The position numbers and the translations under genes are program-made. Below are positions 51,815 to 60,586 of a stretch of DNA of 64,000 nucleotides, one piece after another; position 1 is the first letter of the stretch; each line of letters starts with the position of its first letter. Origin of the DNA: Echinicola marina (GTDB lineage: Bacteria > Bacteroidota > Bacteroidia > Cytophagales > Cyclobacteriaceae); assembly GCF_020463795.1 (NCBI RefSeq), contig NZ_CP080025.1, positions 1,863,001 to 1,927,000 of the forward strand. Reading direction: 5' to 3'. The notes below the pieces were generated by a model. That model ran no database searches. It had not been told where the DNA came from and was given only the letters and a program-made list of their open reading frames with translations.

Positions 51815-54022
51815 ATGAAAATTGACCAAACACACATCAACCAAATACAAAAGCAATTTAATGAGCTGGAAAGCAAAGAGGACCTGGTGAAGCTATTAAG
51901 CGATGCAAGGAATATGCTATATGGACAGGAGTGTAAGCCATTCCAGTTGAAGGCATTGACCTACTATTCCAATCCTAAAGTTTGCAGGAAGCGTTATAAA
52001 ACTTTTAACATCAAGAAAAAATCAGGTGCGGACAGGACCATCAACGCTCCGGTTAAAGGGTTAAAGGCTATACTTCGATCCTTCAATTTTGTTTTGCAGT
52101 GCCTATACAAGCCCCATGAAAACGCAATAGGTTTTGTATTGGACAAGTCCATTGTGGATAATGCCCAAAAGCATGTAGGACATCACTATGTGCTAAATTT
52201 GGACTTGAAGGATTTCTTTCATTCGTTCGATAAAAAATGGGTGAAATACGGGCTCATGTCCCCCCCTTTCAATTTACATGGGGACAAAGAGCCCTTGGCA
52301 TTTTTACTGGCAAGTCTTGTAACACATCCTTTTGAAGTCGAGGGCGAAGTAAAAAACGTACTTCCTCAAGGAAGCCCAACATCACCTACCTTGACCAATA
52401 TTCTTTGTCAAAAACTTGATCGCAGACTGAATGGATTGGCCAATCGCTTTGGGGCGACCTTTACCCGGTATGCGGACGATATTACTTTTTCCTCACCGCA
52501 TACTATCTATAACGATGAAGCATTCAATAACGAGTTGAAGCGAATCATTGAGGAAGACCAAAAATTGGCTATCAACCCAAAGAAGACACGCTTACAGAAG
52601 GCGGATTATCGCCAAGAAGCCACAGGATTGATTGTAAACGACAAAGTCAATGTCCGCAGGAGATATGTGAAGCAAATCCGCATGTGGCTTTACTATTGGG
52701 AAAAGTACGGCTATGAAAAAGCGGAACAGATTTTTAAACGGGATTACATTGCCGATAAAGGGCATGTAAAAAACATCAATGCTCATTTGGTTAATGTGTT
52801 AGATGGGAAATTGGAGTTCTTGAAGATGGTCAAAGGAATTGAGGATGGGACTTATAAAGGATTGAAAGAGAGGTTTGATAAATTGACACAATCTTATCCA
52901 TCACCCACAATATTGAAACTTTCCGATGACAATCAGAATCGAATGTTAGAAAATGAGACAGTGTCCATTTCTAATGGAACCCCATCAGAACTTCTGAATA
53001 ATAACAAAATTAATAACATAGAACTAATTGTTCGTCCACTTGGTAATTCTACCGTTGAAGAGTTGATGGTGGACAAATACTTAGTAAAGGGATTGAAACT
53101 TCCCCATATTGAAATTTTTGAGAACCCAGACAAATATAAACCTTCACTCCCGCACAATCCGGAACAGACAACGATACTTCTCACTGAGTTTAAAAATGAT
53201 GGATCTGGTTTTAAGGAATTGGTTCATAAACCATTTGATGAGATTACCCCTTACAAGGTCTTAGAGGAAGTGAAAAACCATCCAAACTTTAGTGAGTATT
53301 TCAAAAAAGGAAGAAAATCGGGGTTTAAAGGAAACATTAATCGTGAAGTCCAAAATTCTGTTATTGGTTTAATAAATTCTTTTGAAAGAATTGGAAATAT
53401 GCATTGGGATCAATTTAAAGAATATCCCTTTGGAGAACATGGATCGTCTGAATATACGACCTATGCGATGAACTTCAAGAAAAATTATCGGTTTGGTCCT
53501 AGGCAAGATGGTTACACTAGTCTTGAAGAATTAATAAGATTTACATTTTTAAAGGAAATAACAAGGTTTGATTCAAAACTCATTTTCCTTCCAGATGATA
53601 GAAGGTTTAACCTAAGAGGGAGTTTTTACACATGGGTACCTTCTGTTAAGAAAGGATTAGAATTTATCGCACAAGGAATAAATGAACACTCCAATATTTG
53701 CGGGAGTAGCTCCTTTAGCACTAAAGAAATCTATTTTGAGCTAAGAAGAGATACTTTTCTAAACACTATTTCTCTTTTGATTACTGATTCAGATTCAGTA
53801 GCTAAAAGACCCGCTGAAGATATACTAAAAGACTTGAGGTTGTCTGAGGTATTCAAAAAATATTTTAGGTCGATTTGTGATTGGACTATTTACTTAAAGA
53901 ATGAAGATGGCAATTTTCAGCTAAGGGTTCTAAAAAGAATTCAAGATACTGGGAAAGAAGACATTATTAGTATAGAAGGAACAAAAGGATTTACTCATAA
54001 AATCACTTTTTATGGCACATGA
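51815..54022 (+). CDS. Retron-type reverse transcriptase with a long C-terminal extension
   Basis: A 735-aa protein. Residues 1-345 are a retron-like RT: the NAxxH signature NAQKH (116-120), motif A LNLDLKDFF with D130, LPQGSPTSP (183-191), the catalytic YADD (219-222) and ATGLIVN (269-275), which corresponds to the retron VTG motif. It uses the adjacent msr-msd RNA to make msDNA. Residues 345-735 are an extension absent from ordinary retron RTs. It includes FIAQGINEHSN, ISLLITDSDS and GFTHKITFYGT, loosely like a GHKL/histidine-kinase ATPase fold, but no clear ATP motif is present. Its stop overlaps the next gene by 11 bp. Confidence 0.88.
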   Translation: MKIDQTHINQIQKQFNELESKEDLVKLLSDARNMLYGQECKPFQLKALTYYSNPKVCRKRYKTFNIKKKSGADRTINAPVKGLKAILRSFNFVLQCLYKPHENAIGFVLDKSIVDNAQKHVGHHYVLNLDLKDFFHSFDKKWVKYGLMSPPFNLHGDKEPLAFLLASLVTHPFEVEGEVKNVLPQGSPTSPTLTNILCQKLDRRLNGLANRFGATFTRYADDITFSSPHTIYNDEAFNNELKRIIEEDQKLAINPKKTRLQKADYRQEATGLIVNDKVNVRRRYVKQIRMWLYYWEKYGYEKAEQIFKRDYIADKGHVKNINAHLVNVLDGKLEFLKMVKGIEDGTYKGLKERFDKLTQSYPSPTILKLSDDNQNRMLENETVSISNGTPSELLNNNKINNIELIVRPLGNSTVEELMVDKYLVKGLKLPHIEIFENPDKYKPSLPHNPEQTTILLTEFKNDGSGFKELVHKPFDEITPYKVLEEVKNHPNFSEYFKKGRKSGFKGNINREVQNSVIGLINSFERIGNMHWDQFKEYPFGEHGSSEYTTYAMNFKKNYRFGPRQDGYTSLEELIRFTFLKEITRFDSKLIFLPDDRRFNLRGSFYTWVPSVKKGLEFIAQGINEHSNICGSSSFSTKEIYFELRRDTFLNTISLLITDSDSVAKRPAEDILKDLRLSEVFKKYFRSICDWTIYLKNEDGNFQLRVLKRIQDTGKEDIISIEGTKGFTHKITFYGT

Positions 54023-54647
54023 TTTAAAACCAATTTTACTAATTGACGACAAAAAAGACGGACAGTTCAGAGGCAAAGTTTTTATGCAAGAACTTTCAAA
54101 GGATTTGCAGCTATTAATTGATTTTTATATGGATGTAAATCAATTAATTATGACATCAGATGAATGGTCAGTAGAGGTATTATTTGACCCGAAAAAATAT
54201 GCAGGGGTATTTCTTCATCACAGCTATGAAGACCCTCTCATTAACGAATCCCAATTATCAGATTTAAGAGATAAGTTGAAAAACTTAGACCTTTTTATCT
54301 TTAGTGGGGGCACGGAAACTAATCCTTCAACTAAACAAGTTAGGAGAGAATCGCTTTTTGGTAATTTCCTAAAGCCAGCTGTTGATGCTTATTTAAAAAT
54401 GGAAGTCTTCCCAACTTCATATTTGTTTGGTGGGAACATAAATCGTTTTTATCCTATTATCGATGAAATGTATCAAGTACTTGAGGAGAAAGGTAAAGAC
54501 ACATTATTAAGTCACAAAAGCTTTGAATTATATATTTCTATCTGCGGTTGGAATTTGCATTTAGTTCAAAAAAATTTTAAGGAACGATTTACTGAAGAGC
54601 AAATTGCTGATAAAATAATTGAATGGAGACTAAATTTTAACCAATGA
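54012..54647 (+). CDS. Retron-associated receiver-like protein lacking the phospho-acceptor
   Basis: A 211-aa protein. ILLIDDKKD (8-16, with D12 and D13) resembles the acidic pocket of a response-regulator receiver domain, and LFIFSGG (94-100) sits where the Thr/Ser strand would be. At the place of the phospho-acceptor, the strand reads AGVFLHHSY (64-72), with His instead of Asp. So it looks like a pseudo-receiver. The C-terminal half is helical. It overlaps the RT gene by 11 bp and the next gene by 4 bp, so all three are translated together. Function is inferred to be part of the retron effector. Confidence 0.6.
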   Translation: MAHDLKPILLIDDKKDGQFRGKVFMQELSKDLQLLIDFYMDVNQLIMTSDEWSVEVLFDPKKYAGVFLHHSYEDPLINESQLSDLRDKLKNLDLFIFSGGTETNPSTKQVRRESLFGNFLKPAVDAYLKMEVFPTSYLFGGNINRFYPIIDEMYQVLEEKGKDTLLSHKSFELYISICGWNLHLVQKNFKERFTEEQIADKIIEWRLNFNQ

Positions 54648-56614
54648 AACATTTAATACTACATCTTGGGCAATTAAGTTCAGAGCTAGATTCAGCGTCA
54701 TTCTCAAGTTGCAATCTTGAAAATTTACGCAAAGAAAATTCGTTAAATCCAATTGAGGAAAGCTTGAAAAGAATTGATGAAAAAGACTTATTCCCATATC
54801 GGGTAAGTTCTTATTTGACAACAGAAAAGTATGAGTCAATCATTATTTTCAAGGAAGGACTTGGATGGGATCAAGTGATTCGATTGTCAGTTTACCTTAG
54901 GCTCCTACCTGATGATAATTGGATTTCAAAAACGCCTATCATCATTTGTTCCGATAATGTACCTAACCCTATTTATGATAAGGATTTAGCTAATTTAAAG
55001 GACATACAAAACTTCCTAAATATTCCTGGAGTATTTTATAAGTCATTTTTTGCCCTTTTTGGAAAAGGAGAAAATGATGAAGGTAATACCGACTATGGGA
55101 TAAATAAGTTCTTAAAAACCATAAATAAAGATTTTGACACCAAGGCAATAATAATAACTTCAGAGAATTTAGCAAATGACCGTCACTCAATAACGAATCA
55201 TTGGGGGGCAGTTAAATTAGCTTTAAATGCTGGTTATGGGTTAGACGAAATAGATTATACATTCCCGCCAACGCTATACTTTAACTATTTGATCAAGAAA
55301 TATTCTATTAAAACAGAACCTAATACAATCAAAACAAATTTTAACTCCCTGTTAAAAAGGAATAAAGTTCTATTGATAGATGACCAATCGGACAAAGGCT
55401 GGCATGCCTCACTAGCGAAAATGTTTGAACCAGGAGAGGTTGATGTGGCAGATGATTTTGAAATGGTAAATCAATTTGGAAATCTAAAAGACGTGAGTTC
55501 ATATGATTTAATTTTCTTAGACCTTAGACTTCCAAAAATTCAAAAAAAAGAAATTGAATATGATAACGGTATAAACCTATTAAAGAGAATAAAAGATTCT
55601 TACCCCCAAGTGCCCATAATAGTATTTACTGCATCAAATAAATCTTGGACTAGAGAAACCGTTAGAAATTTTGGGGCTGATGGTATGTATGTTAAAGAAT
55701 CGCCTGAATACGCTGGTGATCAAACTTATTCAAAGGAGAATTTTATAAACTTCGAAAAGTCTGTCAGGGAGACTCTGGAAAAGTATAAGGTGTTAAGACC
55801 TTATTGGGAAGCAATCCAAAAAATACTTAAGGACCAAACATTTCTTTCAATACCGGAAAAGGGTAGTTCCAACTTTAAATCTAGAATCGAAGAACGGTTA
55901 ATGATGTTCTATGGCCTTTTGAAAAGAGGCTTTGAGCAAACTGAATATAATGAAAGGCAATTTCATTTTTCAGACTATGAGTTGGCATTTATGACCTTAT
56001 GGAGTGTTTTGAATGAAATAAGTGAGGCCAATTTTATTAAGTCTCAACCGAACATAACAATTCAAGATTCAGCAGGTAATTTATTATCCAATCATCCAGG
56101 AGGACAGCCAATAACCTATAATCAGAACCATTTTAAGTGGGAAATAATTGGTCAATCAGATACATATGTTGAATATGCCTACAGTACATTTATTGATACA
56201 AATACGAGGCATCATGTAACGAATACTTCAGGCAGGTATTACAAGTTAAATCATGAACGGAAATCTTGTTTCTTATTCGAAAACAATCAATTTCATATTG
56301 TTTCTCCGATAAAAACTAATACTAATTATGAAAACACATTATTTCTTCAGATTGCCTTTCTGATTGAGAGAAAGGCAAATCTCTCGATTAGCAGTAATAA
56401 ATCAAATTTCCAACATAACCTAGTCAGATTAAATGAGGCTAGAAACCACCTATATTTAACCCATGGTTCTGATATTTCTTCAGGATTCTACAATCAAACT
56501 GAAAAAGCGAAAAGGGTTAATCATTCAATTAAACCAAATGGAGATATCAAGGAATTATTTGAGCTAATCTCATTCTTATTGACCGGAAAAGAAAATGGAG
56601 TAGATATTAATTAA
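54644..56614 (+). CDS. Retron-associated receiver-domain protein with possible HEPN effector end
   Basis: A 656-aa protein. Residues 240-375 are a complete receiver domain: D246 and D247 (KVLLIDDQSD), phospho-acceptor D293 (LIFLDLRLP), T329 (IVFTAS) and K351 (MYVKES). The first 235 residues are an unassigned alpha/beta region. The C-terminus has EARNHLYLTHG, where R600 and H607 give an R-x6-H spacing as in some HEPN ribonucleases. A plausible reading is a sensor-gated RNase toxin, but no kinase is evident other than the RT extension. ATG overlaps the previous stop by four bases. Confidence 0.6.
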   Translation: MKHLILHLGQLSSELDSASFSSCNLENLRKENSLNPIEESLKRIDEKDLFPYRVSSYLTTEKYESIIIFKEGLGWDQVIRLSVYLRLLPDDNWISKTPIIICSDNVPNPIYDKDLANLKDIQNFLNIPGVFYKSFFALFGKGENDEGNTDYGINKFLKTINKDFDTKAIIITSENLANDRHSITNHWGAVKLALNAGYGLDEIDYTFPPTLYFNYLIKKYSIKTEPNTIKTNFNSLLKRNKVLLIDDQSDKGWHASLAKMFEPGEVDVADDFEMVNQFGNLKDVSSYDLIFLDLRLPKIQKKEIEYDNGINLLKRIKDSYPQVPIIVFTASNKSWTRETVRNFGADGMYVKESPEYAGDQTYSKENFINFEKSVRETLEKYKVLRPYWEAIQKILKDQTFLSIPEKGSSNFKSRIEERLMMFYGLLKRGFEQTEYNERQFHFSDYELAFMTLWSVLNEISEANFIKSQPNITIQDSAGNLLSNHPGGQPITYNQNHFKWEIIGQSDTYVEYAYSTFIDTNTRHHVTNTSGRYYKLNHERKSCFLFENNQFHIVSPIKTNTNYENTLFLQIAFLIERKANLSISSNKSNFQHNLVRLNEARNHLYLTHGSDISSGFYNQTEKAKRVNHSIKPNGDIKELFELISFLLTGKENGVDIN

Positions 56615-56666
56615 TGCAGATACACCGCACAGTTTAAAACAACCTTTGTATGAAAGAATAACAGCC

Positions 56667-58874
56667 ATGAAAATTTTTGACCATTTCCAACATATCAATC
56701 TCACCAACCACCAACGCAATGCGTTGGAAATGCTTCACGCTTTTTTAGAAAGTGATGAGCGGGTGTTTATACTTCAGGGATATGCGGGTAGTGGTAAAAC
56801 AACCTTATTAAAAGGTTTGGTTGAATATCTCAAATCTTTAGAAAAGAAATATCAATTAATGGCTCCTACTGGCAGGGCGGCGAAAGTCATTAATCAAAAA
56901 ACAGGCTTTGAATCTAGCACTATCCACAAGGGGATCTACAGTTTTGAAGAATTGCAGGAAATAAAGCAAGGTGAAGACGAAAATGATGTTTCGTTTTTGT
57001 ACCAATACAAAATCAGAAACAATCCGGAAGTTCATGATTCGGTTTTGATAGTGGATGAAGCTTCCATGGTGAGCGATATCCTTAGTGAAGGTGAGTTTTT
57101 CCGTTTTGGTAGTGGTCATTTGTTGCGAGACCTTATGACTTATGGCAGAATTCAAGAAACAACTACAAGCAGCAAAATCATTTTCATTGGTGACCCTGCA
57201 CAGTTACCACCAATTGGAATGAATTTCTCCCCCGCCCTTGATCCTGAGTATCTCACAGATACATATAATGTTAAAGTTGCTCAATCCGAAATGAAAGAAG
57301 TGAAACGTCAAGATGCCAATAATGGCATTTTGATTTCTGCCACTAAAATCAGGCAGTGTCTTACATCCGGCTATTTCAACGATTTTGATTTAAGAGAAAA
57401 TGGTCGTGATATTTTTAATCCGCCTTATCAGGATTACTTAGAAACATATAAGGCCCAAAAAGAGCAGAAAATCATCATTTGCTGGAAGAACAAAACAGGA
57501 CTTGATTTGAACCGAGCTATTCGGAGAGACAAATTTGGAGATGATTTACCCATACAACCATCTGACACAGTTATCATAGGAGGAAACAATTACCGCTTAG
57601 GTATCATGAACGGTGAATTTGCGGTTGTTTCAGAAGCCAGGCCAGTAGTTGAAAGCAGAGAAGTGAGGTTTTATGACAAAGGAGGTAAAGTGCAAAGGGT
57701 GAGACTTACTTGGCGAAGCATAAGCCTTGTTTTACCTGATGAAAATAATCAGCCCAAAACCGTAAACGGCTTCATTTTAGAGAACTACCTATGCGGTGAT
57801 AACACCTTAACCCCCGAAGAGCAAAGGGCCCTTTACATTGATTTCAAAAACAGGCACCCTAAACTGAAAAAGGGAACTGAAGAATTCAAGAAGGCCATCA
57901 CTAATGATAAGTATTTCAACTGCATTCTTCTAAAATATGGTTATGCCGTAACTTGCCATAAAGCCCAAGGTGGGGAATGGTCGAGTGCATTCGTTTTCTG
58001 GGACAGAGGCACACAAGCCAACTTCAATTTTTATGAATCAGAGCAGAATCGATCAGGAAAATCCAACCCTGACTTTTACCGATGGGCCTACACCGCCGTA
58101 ACCCGAGCATCTAAAAAGCTTTTCTGTATAAACCCTCCTTACTTTTCCTCCTTTTCAGGAATGAACTTTATAGATGTGAATGTTCAACAGGCTTTCAATC
58201 AATTAACAGGGCAATCAAATCCAACAAGTGAAATCAATATCAGTGAGGCTTTGCCAGAATTGGAAAAATTTGGCTTAGTTGATGCACCATTGACCGTTCA
58301 AGATCATTTTATTCACAGATGGTATAATCTGCGAAAGCAATACATAGCTATTGAAGCATGGCAAAAAGTTGAATATGAAATCCGCTATATCTTTAGAAGA
58401 GAAGGTCAAACAGCAGCATTTAAGTATTGGGTAAACGGGAAGAACATTTTTAAACCTAATTTTCAAAAGCTTCCTGCCCAAACTAATTCGAATGAATTAT
58501 TTGAAACAATTTTAAAGATTTTTGAAAATCCTCATCAGGTTATTGTAAACAGAAATAATGTGGAAGGAATTTTGACCCAGATTGGATTTGATGTTGCCTT
58601 AGAAGAAGAAAAACCATTTTTAAAGACCTTATTTGATCAAGTCAGCCAAAATTTAGATGAAGGTGAAGTCATTTCAGATATTCAACACCTTAACTATCGG
58701 GAGCGTTATACCATAGAAAAGGATTTAAAGTCATGTGTTATCGACTTTGAGTACAACAAAGATGGATTCTTTGGGCGAGTACTTCCTTTAGAAAACAAAT
58801 GCAACAGTTCTGAAATCCTTGAAAAAGTTAAGGCTATTATTAACCGCCTAAAAGAAGATGATTATGTCGTTTAG
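56667..58874 (+). CDS. RecD-like ATP-dependent DNA helicase (SF1B)
   Basis: A 735-aa helicase. After a Q-motif-like NLTNHQRNAL, Walker A is GYAGSGKTT (38-46), motif Ia has MAPTGRAAKVI, Walker B is LIVDEASMVS, motif III is IFIGDPAQLPPIG, and the C-terminal motifs are TCHKAQGGEW and YTAVTRASKKLF. The 200 residues after this carry no known domain. It may unwind DNA ends in recombination or defence. The ATG at 56667 was chosen over a TTG at 56646. It begins 52 bp after the retron genes and may share their transcript. Confidence 0.9.
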   Translation: MKIFDHFQHINLTNHQRNALEMLHAFLESDERVFILQGYAGSGKTTLLKGLVEYLKSLEKKYQLMAPTGRAAKVINQKTGFESSTIHKGIYSFEELQEIKQGEDENDVSFLYQYKIRNNPEVHDSVLIVDEASMVSDILSEGEFFRFGSGHLLRDLMTYGRIQETTTSSKIIFIGDPAQLPPIGMNFSPALDPEYLTDTYNVKVAQSEMKEVKRQDANNGILISATKIRQCLTSGYFNDFDLRENGRDIFNPPYQDYLETYKAQKEQKIIICWKNKTGLDLNRAIRRDKFGDDLPIQPSDTVIIGGNNYRLGIMNGEFAVVSEARPVVESREVRFYDKGGKVQRVRLTWRSISLVLPDENNQPKTVNGFILENYLCGDNTLTPEEQRALYIDFKNRHPKLKKGTEEFKKAITNDKYFNCILLKYGYAVTCHKAQGGEWSSAFVFWDRGTQANFNFYESEQNRSGKSNPDFYRWAYTAVTRASKKLFCINPPYFSSFSGMNFIDVNVQQAFNQLTGQSNPTSEINISEALPELEKFGLVDAPLTVQDHFIHRWYNLRKQYIAIEAWQKVEYEIRYIFRREGQTAAFKYWVNGKNIFKPNFQKLPAQTNSNELFETILKIFENPHQVIVNRNNVEGILTQIGFDVALEEEKPFLKTLFDQVSQNLDEGEVISDIQHLNYRERYTIEKDLKSCVIDFEYNKDGFFGRVLPLENKCNSSEILEKVKAIINRLKEDDYVV

Positions 58875-60375
58875 AGAGATAAAGGAACTTCGAAAAACCG
58901 GAAAACTTGAAGAAGCTTTAGAAATGGCAAATCAGGCTTTGGAAACAGAACCGGATAACATCTGGAATAAGCGAGCTGCTGCTTGGGTGTATTATGATTA
59001 TCTCAAAAAGTCTTCTCAACCTGATTCATTTGATGCATTCAAGGAAAATCTAATAAAGATTAAAAGTTTGCAATTGCCGGAAGATGAAAAAATGGTATTT
59101 GATAATTTAGCCTGGCAAATTGGGAGCATGGTATTTGGCTTACATAAACTAGAACACGTTGATTATGGAAAAATTAACGGACTCTTAGATATTATCAAGG
59201 AATTTCATTTTACCAAACCGTCAGAAGCGTATTCCTTCATTTATAAGGCTTTTCACAAGGGATACCAAAACTGGTCAAAGTATCTGGAATTTGCCGATTG
59301 GTGGAACTTTGAAAACTTCCTTCCAGAAGATTACCTAAAGGAAGAGTTTAAAGACAAAAAAATAATGGCAATTGCCGAACAGGCGTACATAGCCTATTCA
59401 AAAAAGCTTTTGGAGGGTGAATTGGTTGACCCTTTTGGACAGGAAAGGGCTATTGATAAAAACAAGATTAAGATATTTTTACACCAATTAGACAAAATAA
59501 TTGAAAAACGTCCCGAATATCAATATCCGCCTTACTTCAAGGCAAAGCTATTATTGGCATTAGGTGATGATGAAAATATCCTCTCTTCCTTTTTACCTTT
59601 TGCCAAGCAGAAAAGAAATGACTTTTGGGTATGGGAAGTAATGGCGGAAATATTTCCAGATGAAAAAGAAGTTCAGTTTGCATGTTATTGTAAGGCATTG
59701 AGTCTGAAAACACCAGAAGACTTTCTGGTTAAGCTCAGACAGACATTTGCAGGTATGCTTGTGGAGAGGCAAATGTACAATGAGGCCAAAACCGAAATCC
59801 AAAAGGTGGTTGTTACCAGAGAACAACATGAATGGAAATTACCAAACCAAATAATCCAATGGACAGAACAAGATTGGTATAAATCGGCCACACCAAACAT
59901 GGATAATAAATATCTGTATTCGAAACATGTAAAGAAGGCAGAAGAAATATTATTCCAGGACGTGCCAGAAGAGGTCATTGCAGTAGAATTCGTGAATGAG
60001 AACAAGAACATATTGAATTTTGTGAAGGACAAACAGAAATTTGGATTCTTCAACTATTCTGGTCAATTGGATAAACTACAAATTGGAGACATACTAAAGG
60101 TTCGTTTCAATGGAGAGGGGCAAGACGGATTTTACAAAATTTTAAGTGCTAAAAGGGCGGAAACTGATCAAGCCTCTGATGCGATTAAGTATTTTGAAGG
60201 AACATTAAGGGTGATTTATCCACAGAATTTTGGTTTTATAGAGGACGTCTTTATTGAGCCAAAACTCATTCAGGATAATAATATATCTAATGGACAGATT
60301 GTAAAAGGAAAGGCAATATTATCATTCAATAAAAAGAAAAATGAATGGGGATGGAAAGCAATAGAGTTAAAGTAG
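58864..60375 (+). CDS. TPR plus cold-shock-like OB domain protein
   Basis: A 503-aa protein that overlaps the helicase end by 11 bp, so the two form a coupled pair. The N-terminus has a TPR unit (ELRKTGKLEEALEMANQALETEPDNIWNKRAAAWVYY), the middle is helical, and the last 150 residues contain two cold-shock-like strands sets: KDKQKFGFFNYSGQLDKLQIGD and FEGTLRVIYPQNFGFIEDVFI, ending WGWKAIELK. OB folds of this kind bind single-stranded nucleic acid, which fits a helicase partner. I recall related proteins in bacterial conflict systems, but cannot name the family with confidence. An ATG at 58858 is also possible. Confidence 0.65.
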   Translation: MSFREIKELRKTGKLEEALEMANQALETEPDNIWNKRAAAWVYYDYLKKSSQPDSFDAFKENLIKIKSLQLPEDEKMVFDNLAWQIGSMVFGLHKLEHVDYGKINGLLDIIKEFHFTKPSEAYSFIYKAFHKGYQNWSKYLEFADWWNFENFLPEDYLKEEFKDKKIMAIAEQAYIAYSKKLLEGELVDPFGQERAIDKNKIKIFLHQLDKIIEKRPEYQYPPYFKAKLLLALGDDENILSSFLPFAKQKRNDFWVWEVMAEIFPDEKEVQFACYCKALSLKTPEDFLVKLRQTFAGMLVERQMYNEAKTEIQKVVVTREQHEWKLPNQIIQWTEQDWYKSATPNMDNKYLYSKHVKKAEEILFQDVPEEVIAVEFVNENKNILNFVKDKQKFGFFNYSGQLDKLQIGDILKVRFNGEGQDGFYKILSAKRAETDQASDAIKYFEGTLRVIYPQNFGFIEDVFIEPKLIQDNNISNGQIVKGKAILSFNKKKNEWGWKAIELK

Positions 60376-60586
60376 TGTCACATTTTGATCTTTTCTTTTT
60401 CCCTAAGGAAGTCCAAAAAATGCTTTAACCTTTTCATATATTAAGACTTTCACAGTATCATCAGGTAGGGACTTTAGAAGAATAAATAGAATCTCTGCCT
60501 TTCAAATAAGAATTAAATAAGTCCCGCGTCAGAGACAGCGGGACAACTAATTTCGTTTTTTATGTCTAGCGTCTCAAATCTCCCAT

